The notes: generated by a model from the letters alone, not told the origin. A stretch of 64,000 nt of DNA from Acinetobacter wuhouensis (GCF_001696605.3 NZ_CP031716.1:2790001-2854000); one strand, 5' to 3'; positions 1 through 9,795 are shown, numbered from the stretch's first letter. Numbers and translations are program-made.

Positions 1-249
1 AACGACATGCTTACCCCGAAAATCGTGACTGTACTTTACTGGTTAGGCTTAATCGGTGTAGTGATTGCAGCTTTATCCACTTTATTTGGCTTTGGTTATG
101 GTGCATACGCTGGCTTTTTTAGTCGCCTAATCAGCGCTGTACTTATTTTAGTTTTTGGTGGTTTAGCAGTCCGTGTTTATTCTGAACTTTTAATTGTCAT
201 TTTCAGAATCCATGAAAATTTGAAAAAAATCGCAGATCGCCAACCGTGA
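1..249 (+). CDS. DUF4282-like small membrane protein, 5' end cut by window
   Basis: The reading frame is open to the first base (codons for N and D precede the first ATG at base 7), so the true start is probably upstream. The visible 82 residues hold two hydrophobic segments (about residues 7-30 and 38-60 from the first Met) joined by a short Gly/Tyr-rich turn, then a charged cytoplasmic-looking tail. Length and layout fit the DUF4282 family of two-helix inner-membrane proteins, whose function is unknown. The family call is from recalled similarity. A bidirectional terminator follows about 90 bases downstream. Confidence 0.7.
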   Translation, partial: NDMLTPKIVTVLYWLGLIGVVIAALSTLFGFGYGAYAGFFSRLISAVLILVFGGLAVRVYSELLIVIFRIHENLKKIADRQP

Positions 250-339
250 TGACTAAGTTAAGTTATGTTCAAGATTGATCTAGTTTTATGGTGTATAAAG
301 CTAATATTTACAAGAATGCTTCAATCAAAAGCAAAAAAA

Positions 340-369
340 GCATGTGACCTAAAGTCGCATGCTTTTTTT
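340..369. terminator. bidirectional terminator
   Basis: A 9-bp stem (340-348 with 354-362, one G-T pair, 5-base loop) is flanked by an A run on the left and a T run on the right. It can therefore end transcription from the DUF4282-like gene on the plus strand and the YecA-like gene on the minus strand. Confidence 0.75.
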
Positions 370-483
370 AATCTGATTTACAATCGATCTAATACATAAG
401 CTACCGATTACAACAGCGCAAGATATTTCTTACGCAGTTGTATAGATACTTGAGCCACGACTGAAGCGGCACAAGATGCATCC

Positions 484-1008
484 TTAAGCAGGCGTATGAT
501 ACATGAGATAGATTTCGTTCAAATTCTCAGGAATTTCTTCCGCGATTTCGTCCATCAACTGACCATTACGACGGAAAGATTCCATTTGTGGATCTTCATC
601 ATCAATACCACTGAATACCATCATAGGCAAAGTCAAATCAACGATTTGCTCTTCAAATTCAGGAGCAAACCAAGCTTCTTCATTTAAGAACATCGCATCA
701 ACAAAACCAACGCTCCAGTCACCTAAGCTCGATTCCACTTCTGCTTCTTCAATTTCAAAAGGAAACTCAATCCCTTCTTCATTGGCCAAATTTTGACGAA
801 GCGCTTCTAACCAAGCTTTTACTTGAGCAATAATTTCAGCAGGGACTTTCTTTTGATTGTTGTCAAACAGCTCTTCAAGCCATTTATCAAAATGAGGACC
901 CACAGCAATTGCACATAAAAAACCATGTGTCGCTGCAAAATCTAGACCAAACTCATTTTGGTCACCATCTAGATAATCGCTCAGTAGGTCTAAATCTAAA
1001 GCACTCAT
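484..1008 (-). CDS. YecA/YgfB family protein (UPF0149)
   Basis: This 174-residue acidic protein has the family's N-terminal signature, a GxDFAATHGFLCA-like stretch near residues 21-34, and the typical all-helical UPF0149 body rich in Glu and Trp. Many YecA proteins end in a Cys-rich SEC-C zinc motif, but this one stops without it, as in the shorter YgfB branch. The molecular role is unclear. It lies on the minus strand with a small acidic protein upstream (1076-1282); the 67-base gap allows co-transcription. Family assignment is by recognised sequence pattern. Confidence 0.75.
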   Translation of the reverse strand: MSALDLDLLSDYLDGDQNEFGLDFAATHGFLCAIAVGPHFDKWLEELFDNNQKKVPAEIIAQVKAWLEALRQNLANEEGIEFPFEIEEAEVESSLGDWSVGFVDAMFLNEEAWFAPEFEEQIVDLTLPMMVFSGIDDEDPQMESFRRNGQLMDEIAEEIPENLNEIYLMYHTPA

Positions 1009-1075
1009 TTTGTTTCCACTATTTCTATATCAGGGTTGAAGCATAGCATTTTCACATACTATGCCTAAAGCATTT

Positions 1076-1282
1076 TTAATCTTCGTCGTCGAAATCATCA
1101 TCATCGTCGATGTCATAATCAAAGTCTTTTAAGTCTTTTTCTAAACGACGTTGTGCAAGTAAATCATCGATCAAACGTCGCTTTTCTAAAGATTCTTTGG
1201 CGCTAATTTTGCTTGATGACTCATCGAAACTCACATCATCATCACCGTAGTTATCATCTAGTTCAAAATCTGTCGAAGACAC
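1076..1282 (-). CDS. small acidic protein, PA3496-like
   Basis: This is a 68-residue protein with an extremely acidic N-terminus and a C-terminal run of Asp/Glu. The central basic segment (about residues 28-52, KESLEKRRLIDDLLAQRRLE) looks like one amphipathic helix. That arrangement resembles the small PA3496-family 'putative regulatory' proteins of Pseudomonas and Acinetobacter, whose function is not established. Codon use and the clean ATG support a real gene. It is divergent from rpoD and may share the promoter region at 1283-1676 with it. Confidence 0.6.
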   Translation of the reverse strand: MSSTDFELDDNYGDDDVSFDESSSKISAKESLEKRRLIDDLLAQRRLEKDLKDFDYDIDDDDDFDDED

Positions 1283-1676
1283 TAAAACTACCTCATAATG
1301 AAAAAAATTGAATGGGTCTAGGCGCTATTTATCTGTCTTATAAAAACTTGTCAAGTTTTATTTGTATTTTTAACATATAAAGTTGAAATTAGGCTTTTTT
1401 ATTCCCCACTTTTATGCCATGATATAATCCACCTTACGTTTTACTGTTTGATGACACTTTAAAGTCATTTTGAATAGCTAATCGTATGGAATGATCTTGA
1501 AAATAACAATTTCACCTCCATTTATTTCATTGAATTTACATACTCAAAATTTTATCGGAACAGTTTTTAGCTGATTATTCTGATGGATTGAGTGCGCTAT
1601 TCATAAAGATATTTCAATAGATTGTGCATGAGTTGCATAGTTTTACTGCCACAGATTCAACCAAAAGAGAGTAAAG
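1283..1676. promoter_or_regulatory. intergenic region upstream of rpoD with extended -10 candidate
   Basis: This is 394 bases of AT-rich divergent intergenic DNA. At 1420-1428 there is TGATATAAT, an extended -10 hexamer reading toward rpoD; I see no convincing -35 box at the usual distance. This would give rpoD a leader of about 240 bases. No ORF of note and no clear riboswitch fold were seen. Confidence 0.35.
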
Positions 1677-3569
1677 ATGAGCGAAATGAATTCCCCTACT
1701 TCGCAAGTAGCGGCTCTTATTAGCCGAGGCAAAGAACAAGGTTACTTAACTTACGCTGAGGTTAACGATCATCTTCCAGACTCAATCACTGAAAGCGAAC
1801 AGATTGAAGACATTATTCAAATGCTTCAAGACGTGGGTATTCCTGTACATGAGCGCGCGCCAGAAACTGACGACACCATGTTTGAAGGGAATAATGAAGG
1901 TGGTGATGAAGTTGCAGAAGAAGAAGCTGCTGCCGTACTTGCCTCTGTAGAAAATGAACCTGGTCGTACCACTGACCCTGTCCGTATGTATATGCGTGAA
2001 ATGGGTACAGTTGAGCTTTTGACACGTGAAGGCGAAATTAGCATCGCAAAACGTATCGAAGAAGGGATTCGTGACGTTCTACATTCAATTGCATACTGGC
2101 CAAATGCGGTAGAAGTTGTTTTACAAGAATATAAAGATTACGAAACAGGCGAACGCCGTCTTGCTGATATTTTATCAGGCTATCTTGACCCTGAAACTGA
2201 TGAAGAAATTCCTGAAGTTTTAGAAGAAGAATCTGAAGAGATCGATGAGGAAGAAGCGTCTTCAAACAAGCCGACCAAAGATGTGAAGTTGGATGATGAT
2301 GACGAAGAAGAAGAGTCAGGCGATAGCGATGATGATTCTGAAGGTGAATCTGGTCCAGACCCTGAAATTGCCAAAATGCGTTTTGAAGAATTAGAAACCG
2401 TTTGGAATACAGCAAAATCAACAATTGCTCAACATGGTCGCAATAGTGCGCAAGGTGTTGAAGCAATGGAAGCGCTTGCAACTGTATTCATGATGTTCAA
2501 ATTCACACCACGCTTATTTGATATTATTTCAGAAATGATTCGTGGTACACATGAGCAAATCCGTACTTCTGAACGTGAAGTGATGCGTTATGCCGTGCGT
2601 CGTGGTCGTATGGATCGTACGCAATTCCGTACATCATTCCCAGGTCAAGAATCAAATCCTGCTTGGTTAGATGAACAAATTGCAAAAGCACCTGCTGAGC
2701 AAAAAGGTTATTTAGAAAAAGTTCGTCCTGATGTATTGGCATTCCAACAAAAGATTGCGGATATTGAAAAAGATCTTGATCTTAACGTTAAAGAAATTAA
2801 AGACATTTCTAAACGTATGGCGATTGGTGAAGCCAAAGCACGTCGTGCGAAAAAAGAAATGGTTGAAGCCAACTTACGTTTGGTTATTTCGATTGCGAAA
2901 AAATACACCAACCGTGGTTTACAATTCCTTGATTTAATTCAGGAAGGTAACATCGGTTTGATGAAAGCCGTAGATAAGTTTGAGTACCGTCGTGGTTATA
3001 AATTCTCAACTTATGCAACTTGGTGGATTCGTCAGGCGATTACCCGTTCGATTGCAGATCAGGCGCGTACTATTCGTATTCCAGTACACATGATCGAAAC
3101 CATTAACAAGATCAACCGTGTATCTCGTCAATTACTTCAAGAAATGGGTCGTGAACCTACACCTGAAGAATTGGGCGAACGTCTGGAAATGGACGAAGTT
3201 AAAGTTCGTAAAGTACTTAAAATCGCCAAAGAACCGATTTCGATGGAAACGCCAATTGGTGATGATGAAGATTCGCACTTGGGTGACTTCATTGAAGACA
3301 GCAACATCACATCACCTGTCGATGCTGCAACTTCAGAAGGCTTAAAAGAAGCGACTCGTGAAGTTCTTGAAAACTTGACTGAACGTGAAGCAAAAGTATT
3401 GAAAATGCGTTTTGGTATCGACATGCCAACCGACCATACTTTAGAAGAAGTGGGTAAACAGTTTGACGTAACACGTGAGCGTATCCGTCAGATTGAGGCG
3501 AAAGCATTACGTAAATTACGTCATCCTTCTCGCTCTGAACACTTACGTTCATTCTTGGAAAATGATTAA
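1677..3569 (+). CDS. rpoD: RNA polymerase primary sigma factor RpoD (sigma-70)
   Basis: This 630-residue housekeeping sigma factor directs core RNA polymerase to most promoters. Region 1.1 lies at the N-terminus, followed by region 1.2 ([21 protein letters not shown]), then a long non-conserved insert with a very acidic stretch near residues 180-225. Region 2 carries the [17 protein letters not shown] core, region 3 follows, and region 4 has a helix-turn-helix ([18 protein letters not shown]) at the C-terminus. Length matches other gammaproteobacterial RpoD proteins. The start ATG follows an AAGAGAG purine tract. Acidic inserts of this kind are normal for the family. Transcription looks monocistronic, ending at a hairpin about 90 bases downstream. 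Confidence 0.98.
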   Translation: MSEMNSPTSQVAALISRGKEQGYLTYAEVNDHLPDSITESEQIEDIIQMLQDVGIPVHERAPETDDTMFEGNNEGGDEVAEEEAAAVLASVENEPGRTTDPVRMYMREMGTVELLTREGEISIAKRIEEGIRDVLHSIAYWPNAVEVVLQEYKDYETGERRLADILSGYLDPETDEEIPEVLEEESEEIDEEEASSNKPTKDVKLDDDDEEEESGDSDDDSEGESGPDPEIAKMRFEELETVWNTAKSTIAQHGRNSAQGVEAMEALATVFMMFKFTPRLFDIISEMIRGTHEQIRTSEREVMRYAVRRGRMDRTQFRTSFPGQESNPAWLDEQIAKAPAEQKGYLEKVRPDVLAFQQKIADIEKDLDLNVKEIKDISKRMAIGEAKARRAKKEMVEANLRLVISIAKKYTNRGLQFLDLIQEGNIGLMKAVDKFEYRRGYKFSTYATWWIRQAITRSIADQARTIRIPVHMIETINKINRVSRQLLQEMGREPTPEELGERLEMDEVKVRKVLKIAKEPISMETPIGDDEDSHLGDFIEDSNITSPVDAATSEGLKEATREVLENLTEREAKVLKMRFGIDMPTDHTLEEVGKQFDVTRERIRQIEAKALRKLRHPSRSEHLRSFLEND

Positions 3570-3653
3570 TTTTTAAATTTAAATTATCAATCTGCGAATA
3601 CTTTGGGGACTTGAAAACTTATCGAGTAACCCCATTAAGTATTTAAGAGAAAC

Positions 3654-3681
3654 ACAATGCCTGCACTCTTGCAGGCATTGT
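3654..3681 (+). terminator. hairpin after rpoD
   Basis: A perfect 12-bp inverted repeat (3654-3665 with 3670-3681) with a 4-base loop sits between rpoD and the ybeD-like gene. There is no strong T run, so it may be an attenuator or RNA end rather than a classic terminator. Confidence 0.5.
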
Positions 3682-3701
3682 TAATAGATTAGAGGTGAAA
3701 C

Positions 3702-3989
3702 ATGTTAGACCGCACTCCATCTCGTGAACTCCGTGAAGATCTTTGGGTTTTTCCAATGGATTATCCAATTAAACTGATTGGTAATGCGGGTGAAGAATTG
3801 CGTGGTGCTGTGATTGAGATTTTGGTAAAACATTTTCCAGAATTCGATGAGGCATCATTGGCTGTACAACCTTCACGTACAGGCAAATACCATTCGATTA
3901 CAGCTCAGTTACGCTTTGAAGAACTAGAACAAGTTCATGCGCTTTACGCTGATCTTGCTGCTTGCGAACATATTCGTACAGCACTATAA
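3702..3989 (+). CDS. ybeD: YbeD family protein (DUF493)
   Basis: This 95-residue protein has the DUF493/YbeD ferredoxin-like fold pattern: an N-terminal beta strand (LWVFPMDYPIKLIGNAGEEL), a helix, then the SRTGKYHSITAQLRFEELEQ strand pair. In many gammaproteobacteria ybeD lies next to lipB, as here (lipB starts 191 bases downstream), and it has been suggested to regulate lipoate metabolism. That role is inferred from neighbourhood, not proven. An RBS (AGAGGTG) precedes the ATG. A terminator-like hairpin separates it from lipB. Confidence 0.85.
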   Translation: MLDRTPSRELREDLWVFPMDYPIKLIGNAGEELRGAVIEILVKHFPEFDEASLAVQPSRTGKYHSITAQLRFEELEQVHALYADLAACEHIRTAL

Positions 3990-4006
3990 TTTGAAATGAT
4001 AAAAAG

Positions 4007-4031
4007 ACACGTCGCTATGGCGTGTTTTTTT
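4007..4031 (+). terminator. rho-independent terminator after ybeD
   Basis: A 5-bp GC-containing stem (4007-4011 with 4021-4025) and a T run up to 4031 follow the ybeD stop codon. Confidence 0.6.
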
Positions 4032-4180
4032 ATGTTTAAATTCTCTGATAAGAAAAACATTGCAAAATATAAAGTTGTTTTATGAATGATAATTTCTTTA
4101 CATAATCATTGCACTGCCCCATTCGCATAAAACTTCTTTATAATGAATTTTATTTACATCTATTTTAAGGACACCAATCC

Positions 4181-4840
4181 GTGAACGATGCTGTTCTAAA
4201 ACCCCATCTGATCATCCGCGAATACCAAGAATTAACTCCTTATGCTGATCGCTTTCAGGAAATGAAAAGTTTTACGGAACAGCGTGATGAAAACTCTCCT
4301 GATCAACTTTGGATTTTGCAACATCATGATGTATTAACTCAAGGACAAGCAGGAAAACCTGAACATATCCTGATGCATACCGATATTCCTGTGGTACAGT
4401 CAGATCGTGGCGGACAAGTCACTTGGCATGGGCCTGGGCAAATGGTGATTTATTTCATGTTCGATTTGAATCGTTTAAAATGGAATGTCCGTAGCTTGGT
4501 CACTTATGCAGAAAATCTGATGATTGATCTACTGAAAAAATACGACATTGAAGCTTATGCAAAACCCGATGCACCTGGGGTCTATGTCAATGAACGGAAA
4601 ATAGGATCACTGGGATTTAAAATCCGTAAAGGTCGCAGTTATCATGGTTTGGCACTGAATATTGATTGTAACTTGGATGGTTTTCATACCATCAACCCAT
4701 GTGGCTATGCGGGTTTGGAAATGGTGCGGATTTGTGATTTAATGGAAAATTATCCAAAATTCAATCAATTGGCAGATGATGTCAGCACATATTTTAAAGA
4801 AAGTGGCTTTTTTAATGACGTAGAAGTCATTTCACAATAA
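4181..4840 (+). CDS. lipB: octanoyltransferase LipB
   Basis: LipB moves octanoyl groups from acyl carrier protein to lipoyl domains of dehydrogenase E2 subunits and GcvH, the first step of endogenous lipoate synthesis. The 219-residue protein shows the conserved [12 protein letters not shown] motif (about residues 72-83) and the [23 protein letters not shown] block with the invariant Lys. The later PCGYAG segment holds the catalytic Cys acyl-thioester site. The start is GTG, supported by an upstream AAGGA tract. No lipA is present nearby. Confidence 0.96.
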   Translation: MNDAVLKPHLIIREYQELTPYADRFQEMKSFTEQRDENSPDQLWILQHHDVLTQGQAGKPEHILMHTDIPVVQSDRGGQVTWHGPGQMVIYFMFDLNRLKWNVRSLVTYAENLMIDLLKKYDIEAYAKPDAPGVYVNERKIGSLGFKIRKGRSYHGLALNIDCNLDGFHTINPCGYAGLEMVRICDLMENYPKFNQLADDVSTYFKESGFFNDVEVISQ

Positions 4841-4867
4841 AGCACTTCCCTTTTGTACAAAAACAAA

Positions 4868-4885
4868 TTAGAGTAAATACTCTAA
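4868..4885. promoter_or_regulatory. palindrome upstream of the SCP2-like/alcohol dehydrogenase pair
   Basis: TTAGAGTA-AA-TACTCTAA is a perfect 8+8 inverted repeat 36 bases before the next gene. There is no T run and the position is promoter-proximal, so it looks more like a repressor operator than a terminator. The cognate regulator is not obvious in this window. Confidence 0.4.
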
Positions 4886-4920
4886 ATTATAAATATTAAC
4901 TCAAATGAAGGGATAAGCGA

Positions 4921-5454
4921 GTGATTTCAAGTAAATCTGTAAAACCCGCTTTAGAACAAGCCTATGTCAAACTCATGATGGACGTGATTGGCAGAGGCTT
5001 GGTCATGGCGAGCCAAGTTGATGATGAAATTAGACATGAAGTATCTAAATTCCCTGTCGGCTTTGTACTTTCGATGAAAGTTTTTCCAAACGGAGCATCT
5101 TTTATTGCCAAAGTGAATGAAAAACATCAGCTGGAGCTAGTGACTTCTTTGCAAGGCAAACCAGATCTCACCATTACGTTTAAACATATACACCATGCAT
5201 TTTTAGTGTTTTCCTTTCAGGAAAGCACCTCACAAGCTTTTGCCAATGACCGTATGATCGCTGATGGAGATTTATCCAATGCGATTCGTTTGGTCCGTTG
5301 CTTAAATAAAATGGAAGCATTAATTTTACCCAAAATGGTTGCAGAACTTGCAGTTAAAGAATATCCAACTGAACTCAGCCTAAAAGAAAAATTATCAGGT
5401 GCAGCGAATATTTATCTCAAAGTTGCCCAATCATATTTAAAAAGGAGTGCATAA
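4921..5454 (+). CDS. SCP2-like sterol/lipid-carrier domain protein, putative
   Basis: This 177-residue soluble protein has no signal peptide. The central region (about residues 35-110) has the alternating strand pattern and the 'GKPDLTITFKHIHHAFLVF...DGDLSNAIRLVRCL' ending that resembles SCP2 lipid-binding domains. I recognise this only weakly. The start is GTG after an AAGGGATAAG tract. The ribosome-binding site of the following dehydrogenase lies inside the end of this gene, and the stop is 3 bases before that ATG, so the two are translationally coupled. A role in presenting a hydrophobic substrate to the dehydrogenase is inference. Confidence 0.6.
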   Translation: MISSKSVKPALEQAYVKLMMDVIGRGLVMASQVDDEIRHEVSKFPVGFVLSMKVFPNGASFIAKVNEKHQLELVTSLQGKPDLTITFKHIHHAFLVFSFQESTSQAFANDRMIADGDLSNAIRLVRCLNKMEALILPKMVAELAVKEYPTELSLKEKLSGAANIYLKVAQSYLKRSA

Positions 5455-5457
5455 CGC

Positions 5458-6645
5458 ATGGCTGCTAAACCGTATTACGAATTTTTTTGTCCTGTAAAAG
5501 TCATTGCTGGTCATGCTGCACTTGAACATATTCCTTATGAATTATCATCACTGGGTGCAAAACGCCCGATGATCATTACTGACAAAGGTGTACGTGCCAA
5601 CAATCTACTTGCACCAATTGAAGCAGCATTTACCTCGACAGATGTTGAAATCAGTTTTATTTTTGATGATGTTCCGCCTGATTCAAGTCTAGAAACCGTA
5701 CGTGCTGTTGCGCAAGCTTATCGTGCCAACAACTGTGATGCGATCATCGCTGTAGGTGGTGGTTCAGTGATTGATACGTCTAAAGCAGCCAATATTTTGG
5801 TGACTGAAGGTGGTGATGACCTGACAAAGTACTCAGGTGCGCACAATCTACCACGCCCACTGAAACCTTTTTTTGTGATTCCAACCACATCAGGAACAGG
5901 CTCTGAAGTGACCATGGTTGCTGTGGTTTCGGATAATCAAAAAAATGTCAAAATGCCTTTTGCATCGAATTATCTCATGCCAAATGCAGCCATTTTAGAT
6001 CCACGCATGACACAAACCTTGCCACCACATCTCACAGCGATGACAGCAATGGATGCAATGACCCATGCAGTTGAAGCTTATACGTGTATGGCGGCGAATC
6101 CTATTTCAGATGCTTATGCAACTGCTGCAATTAAAAAAGTCAGCGCAAGCTTATTCAATGTTTTAGACAATCCAACCGATGCTGATGGTCGTTTAGAACT
6201 GGCTCAAGCCTCAACAATGGCAGGCATTGCATTCTCCAATGCAATGGTCGGTTTGGTACATTCACTGGGTCATGCGCTTGGTGCAGTTGCACACTTGCCA
6301 CATGGTTTATGTATGAACCTATTCTTGCCGTATGTGTTGGAATTCAACAAAGAAGTCAATGGTCATAAAATCGCTGATTTATTATTACCACTTGCAGGTG
6401 CGGATATTTATGCGCAAACCCCTGCCAATCAACGTGCAGACAAAGCGATTGCCTATATCAATACCATGCGTGACCGTATTTATGCCTTAACCAAATTGCC
6501 ACGTACTTTGAGTGAAACAGGCAAAATCACTAAAGAACAATTGGATGAGGTTGCGGACAAAGCGTTAAATGATGGTTCGATTATTTATAATCCGAAAGAA
6601 GCCACATTTAAAGATCTCAAATCTATTTTAGAAAAAGCTTGGTAA
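5458..6645 (+). CDS. iron-containing alcohol dehydrogenase
   Basis: This is a 395-residue group III (Fe-ADH) dehydrogenase that oxidises alcohols or reduces aldehydes with NAD(P). The dinucleotide-binding GGGSVIDTSKAA motif is near residue 100. GTGSEVT follows near 147, then the metal-site region AMTHAVEAYT (about 203-212) and the HSLGHALGAVAHLPHGLCMNL segment (about 271-291), whose His residues complete the iron site. Length is standard. It is coupled to the SCP2-like gene upstream. The substrate cannot be deduced from the sequence. Confidence 0.9.
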   Translation: MAAKPYYEFFCPVKVIAGHAALEHIPYELSSLGAKRPMIITDKGVRANNLLAPIEAAFTSTDVEISFIFDDVPPDSSLETVRAVAQAYRANNCDAIIAVGGGSVIDTSKAANILVTEGGDDLTKYSGAHNLPRPLKPFFVIPTTSGTGSEVTMVAVVSDNQKNVKMPFASNYLMPNAAILDPRMTQTLPPHLTAMTAMDAMTHAVEAYTCMAANPISDAYATAAIKKVSASLFNVLDNPTDADGRLELAQASTMAGIAFSNAMVGLVHSLGHALGAVAHLPHGLCMNLFLPYVLEFNKEVNGHKIADLLLPLAGADIYAQTPANQRADKAIAYINTMRDRIYALTKLPRTLSETGKITKEQLDEVADKALNDGSIIYNPKEATFKDLKSILEKAW

Positions 6646-6678
6646 TTGTTGAAAAATAAGCCAATATAAGCTGTAAAT

Positions 6679-6709
6679 AAGCCTGATGTTTTCGAACATT
6701 GGGCTTTTC
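6679..6709 (+). terminator. terminator after alcohol dehydrogenase
   Basis: A 12-base arm (6679-6690) pairs with 6695-6706 around a stable TTCG tetraloop, with two G-T pairs and a short T tract. Confidence 0.65.
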
Positions 6710-6908
6710 ATTTATAGAAGAAAATTTCTGTGCTTTTTTTATACCAAGTGGCATATTTTCTGCTAAAAAAAAGCGTAAAGTTACTGACAAAAGTTTGCAT
6801 TTGGAGTAGATTGGCGCACTTTTGTTTTATTCTTAGGGAGGATCGTTCGTCTCAAACGATCCTTAGATATATGACTGATCCTTGATCAACGATAAGAGGA
6901 TAACGCCG

Positions 6909-8294
6909 TTGACAATTAACTCTGGGACTCAATCGGCAGCTAAACTGCAAAAAACGCTAGGCTTCTGGCACATTATCATTATTGGTTTGGCTTATATTCA
7001 ACCCATGACGCTTTTTGATACCTTTGGTTTAGTATCAGAAGAAAGTCATTTCCATGTACCCACGTCTTATATTGTTGCTTTAATTGCAATTTTATTTACA
7101 TCTATTAGTTATGGTCACATGATCCGTCGATACCCTTCGTCAGGTTCAGCCTATACTTATGCACAAAAATCGATTCATCCCAATGTCGGCTTTATGGTCG
7201 GTTGGTCATCTTGGTTAGATTATTTACTCTCTCCAATGGTGAACATCATCCTTGCTGTGATCTATTTAGAAGCACTTTTCCCAGAGGTTAACCATTGGGT
7301 TTGGGTGATTGGTCTCACGGCTGTGATGACGGGGGTCAACTTACGTGGTGCAAAATTTGTTGCGAATTTCAATAGTCTCATTGTTTTCGTACAGTTAGGT
7401 GTAATTGCGTACTTTACATGGATGGTTTATCAACTACTTTCAAGTGGTGTAAACGCAGACGGCACGCTCGTCAATGCGAAATACCAATTATGGAGTTTAG
7501 AACCATTTTGGAATGAAATGACCAGTGTTGGAGCACTCATTACAGGTGCGACCTTACTTTGCTTCTCATTCACAGGTTTTGACTCGTTGAGTTCACTTGC
7601 TGAAGAAACCAAAGACACTGAAAAGACTTTGCCTCGCGCAATTTTCATGACCGCGTTATTTGCAGGGATAATTTTCATTATCAGCACCTACTTCATGCAA
7701 ATTTACTTCCCGAACGATCCTAAAACTTACTTTGAGGATGTCGCAGCAACACAGCCTGATATTTTACAAGCTGTTGGTGGTGTCGCATTTAAAACTGTCG
7801 TGCTTTATTTTGCGATTGTGACGGTAATGGCTTCAGGGATCTCAGCACATGCAGGTGTATCACGTTTAATGTATGTGATGGGTCGTGATGGCGTGATCAA
7901 TAAAAAGATTTTTGGTCATATTAGCCCTAAAAACTTCACCCCTTCGTACAATATTCTCATCGTTGGTATTGTTGCATTAACTGCTGGTTTCATGGATCTT
8001 GATATTGTTATTTCTATGATCAGCTTCGGTGCTTTAACAGCATTTACATTTGTGAATTTGTCAGTGATTTCACGCTATGCACTTCGTGATGGTCGTACTA
8101 AATCATTCAAAGATATTCTCAGTTTTGTGATTATTCCTTTGCTTGGTTTTATCAGTATCTTTGCGATGTGGCTTGAAATTGAAGAAACTGCATTAAAATT
8201 CGGTCTATGGTGGGCAATGTTCGGTATCTTGTACTTAGGTTATAAAACCAAAGGCTTCCGTTACCCTGCGCCACAACATAATGAACATGAATAA
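6909..8294 (+). CDS. puuP: putrescine importer, PuuP-like APC permease
   Basis: This is a 12-helix amino-acid/polyamine/organocation (APC) permease of about 461 residues. It closely resembles E. coli PuuP along its whole length: the N-terminal PMTLFDTFG motif, SSGSAYTYAQKSI.P.VGFMVGWSSWLDYLLSPM, ITGATLLCFSFTGFDSLSSLAEET and SAHAGVSRLMYVMGRD. It should take up putrescine by proton symport. I chose the TTG at 6909 because an AGAGGA site lies 8 bases upstream; an in-frame TTG at 6882 would lack a site. No puu catabolic genes lie beside it, so the substrate is likely but not certain. Confidence 0.85.
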   Translation: MTINSGTQSAAKLQKTLGFWHIIIIGLAYIQPMTLFDTFGLVSEESHFHVPTSYIVALIAILFTSISYGHMIRRYPSSGSAYTYAQKSIHPNVGFMVGWSSWLDYLLSPMVNIILAVIYLEALFPEVNHWVWVIGLTAVMTGVNLRGAKFVANFNSLIVFVQLGVIAYFTWMVYQLLSSGVNADGTLVNAKYQLWSLEPFWNEMTSVGALITGATLLCFSFTGFDSLSSLAEETKDTEKTLPRAIFMTALFAGIIFIISTYFMQIYFPNDPKTYFEDVAATQPDILQAVGGVAFKTVVLYFAIVTVMASGISAHAGVSRLMYVMGRDGVINKKIFGHISPKNFTPSYNILIVGIVALTAGFMDLDIVISMISFGALTAFTFVNLSVISRYALRDGRTKSFKDILSFVIIPLLGFISIFAMWLEIEETALKFGLWWAMFGILYLGYKTKGFRYPAPQHNEHE

Positions 8295-8320
8295 GAAATT
8301 GATTTAATGATTCAAAATTA

Positions 8321-8352
8321 CAAAAGGCGCTGAATGCGCCTTTTGTTTTTTT
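8321..8352 (+). terminator. terminator between puuP and the flavodoxin gene
   Basis: A strong 10-bp stem (8321-8330 with 8336-8345) and a T run close the puuP transcript; it lies between converging genes. Confidence 0.75.
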
Positions 8353-8368
8353 AATCACTTTGCTGTGA

Positions 8369-8923
8369 TCAACCCACAAATTTATCTGTAATCGTTTTTA
8401 CACGTTGTGCATAAGCACGTACCGTATCCAAATCACCTTGTGGAATTTCCTCTGCTGAAGCATCCGCTGGGCTTTGTACCATCGCACCACCAAAACTTCC
8501 CATATAATTAATATCATTGCGAGCAGCGGACTTCTTATTGGAGGGTAGAATCCCCAAACTGACCCAAATACCACCATGTTGCAAAGCAAGCGCCTGTAAT
8601 TGAATCAGTGTCATTTGCTTGTCACCATTGATACTGCCACTGTTGGTAAAGCCTGCAAAAATTTTATCTTGCCAAGCACGAATAAACCAACGCTTAGACG
8701 AATCATCTGCAAATTTCTTAAACTGCCAAGGCGTAGAAGCCATATAAGTTGGTGCACCAAAAACAATTGCATCGGCTTGATCCAAATTACTCCATTGCTG
8801 TTCTGAAATATTACCTTGTTGATCAATCGCAATTAAATCTGCTTGAATTTCATTGGCAAAATTCTCAGCTACCACTTTGGTATGCCCATAACCTGAATAA
8901 TAAACCACTGCGACTTTAGACAT
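8369..8923 (-). CDS. flavodoxin family protein / NAD(P)H-dependent oxidoreductase
   Basis: This 184-residue protein has a flavodoxin-like fold. The FMN phosphate-binding loop is YYSGYGHTKVVAENFA (about residues 8-23), followed by GAPTYMAS near residue 56 and AGFTNSGSINGDKQ near 90. These are the WrbA/flavodoxin signatures. It probably binds FMN and reduces quinones or other acceptors. A neighbouring SDR oxidoreductase is on the same strand 45 bases upstream, and an HxlR regulator is divergent from that, so the three may form one electrophile- or quinone-responsive unit (inference). Confidence 0.8.
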   Translation of the reverse strand: MSKVAVVYYSGYGHTKVVAENFANEIQADLIAIDQQGNISEQQWSNLDQADAIVFGAPTYMASTPWQFKKFADDSSKRWFIRAWQDKIFAGFTNSGSINGDKQMTLIQLQALALQHGGIWVSLGILPSNKKSAARNDINYMGSFGGAMVQSPADASAEEIPQGDLDTVRAYAQRVKTITDKFVG

Positions 8924-8967
8924 GTGAAAACCTCTTCATTGGTTAAATAAAAATAGAGAATGTAAAA

Positions 8968-9669
8968 TTAAAGACTGATATAGCTTGGAACCTTTGCAGT
9001 CAGCCCTTGTTTTAATTGCTGACTTGACTCACCGACCAAAACCTCAAAGGCATTTTGTTCAATGCCATCAAAAACATGTTCGGCAACGACTTTGGGTGAA
9101 ACTTTTTCAATATCTAAGGTTTGAGTCAGATCGGTATCAATAAAACCAACATGGACACCCATCACCTGCAGATTAGATTTGGCAAACCATTGTCGTGTGC
9201 TATTGGTAAAAGACCATGCCGCAGCTTTAGACATGGCATAACTGGCTAAAAATGTACTAGGTTGCCAAGACACATCGGACAAGATATTGACGATATAACT
9301 TTCAGGCTGAGCGGATAACACGGGAGAAAATTGCTGCGTGCTATTGATCATGCCATATAGATTGGTTTCTAAAACTTTACGTGTAGTTGCAACAATTTCA
9401 TCATCTACAGGGCTTTGATTCAGACGTGCAATGCCTGCATTATTAATCAAAATACTGACATCACCACATTCAGCCACAGCTTTTTGAATTGACTCAGGAT
9501 CGGTAACATCAACGTGTACAGCGATCATGCCTTGCTCATGAAAATTGTCTGTATTACGCATACCTGCATAGACTTTCTTCGCACCACGTTGCACTGCTTC
9601 TTTGGCAAGTACAAGCCCTAAGCCACGATTGGCACCTGTTATAAAAACCACAGCATCTGTTATTTTCAT
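8968..9669 (-). CDS. SDR family NAD(P)-dependent oxidoreductase
   Basis: This classical short-chain dehydrogenase has about 233 residues from the chosen ATG. The Rossmann TGANRGLG motif is at the N-terminus, with NNAG near residue 75, the catalytic Ser in the ILSDVS strand, and the YAMSKAA active-site Tyr/Lys. I chose ATG at 9669 because family members begin just before the Rossmann strand. The frame stays open to 9750, with other starts at 9705 (ATG) and 9750 (TTG). It is divergent from the HxlR regulator and likely controlled by it. Substrate unknown. Confidence 0.8.
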   Translation of the reverse strand: MKITDAVVFITGANRGLGLVLAKEAVQRGAKKVYAGMRNTDNFHEQGMIAVHVDVTDPESIQKAVAECGDVSILINNAGIARLNQSPVDDEIVATTRKVLETNLYGMINSTQQFSPVLSAQPESYIVNILSDVSWQPSTFLASYAMSKAAAWSFTNSTRQWFAKSNLQVMGVHVGFIDTDLTQTLDIEKVSPKVVAEHVFDGIEQNAFEVLVGESSQQLKQGLTAKVPSYISL

Positions 9670-9795
9670 TGTATTTGCACTCTTGTAAATTTTGATCTGC
9701 GACATCTCAAACGACTCTTCAGTTTCAAATGAAAATGCTGCACTGATCAATTTCAGGAACTGATATGAAAGAATAGATTTATGATATACTTTTGA

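Noticed and set aside
1813..3552. Long antisense frames within rpoD
   Set aside because: They mirror the codon pattern of a highly conserved gene and have unlikely composition (His/Leu-rich).
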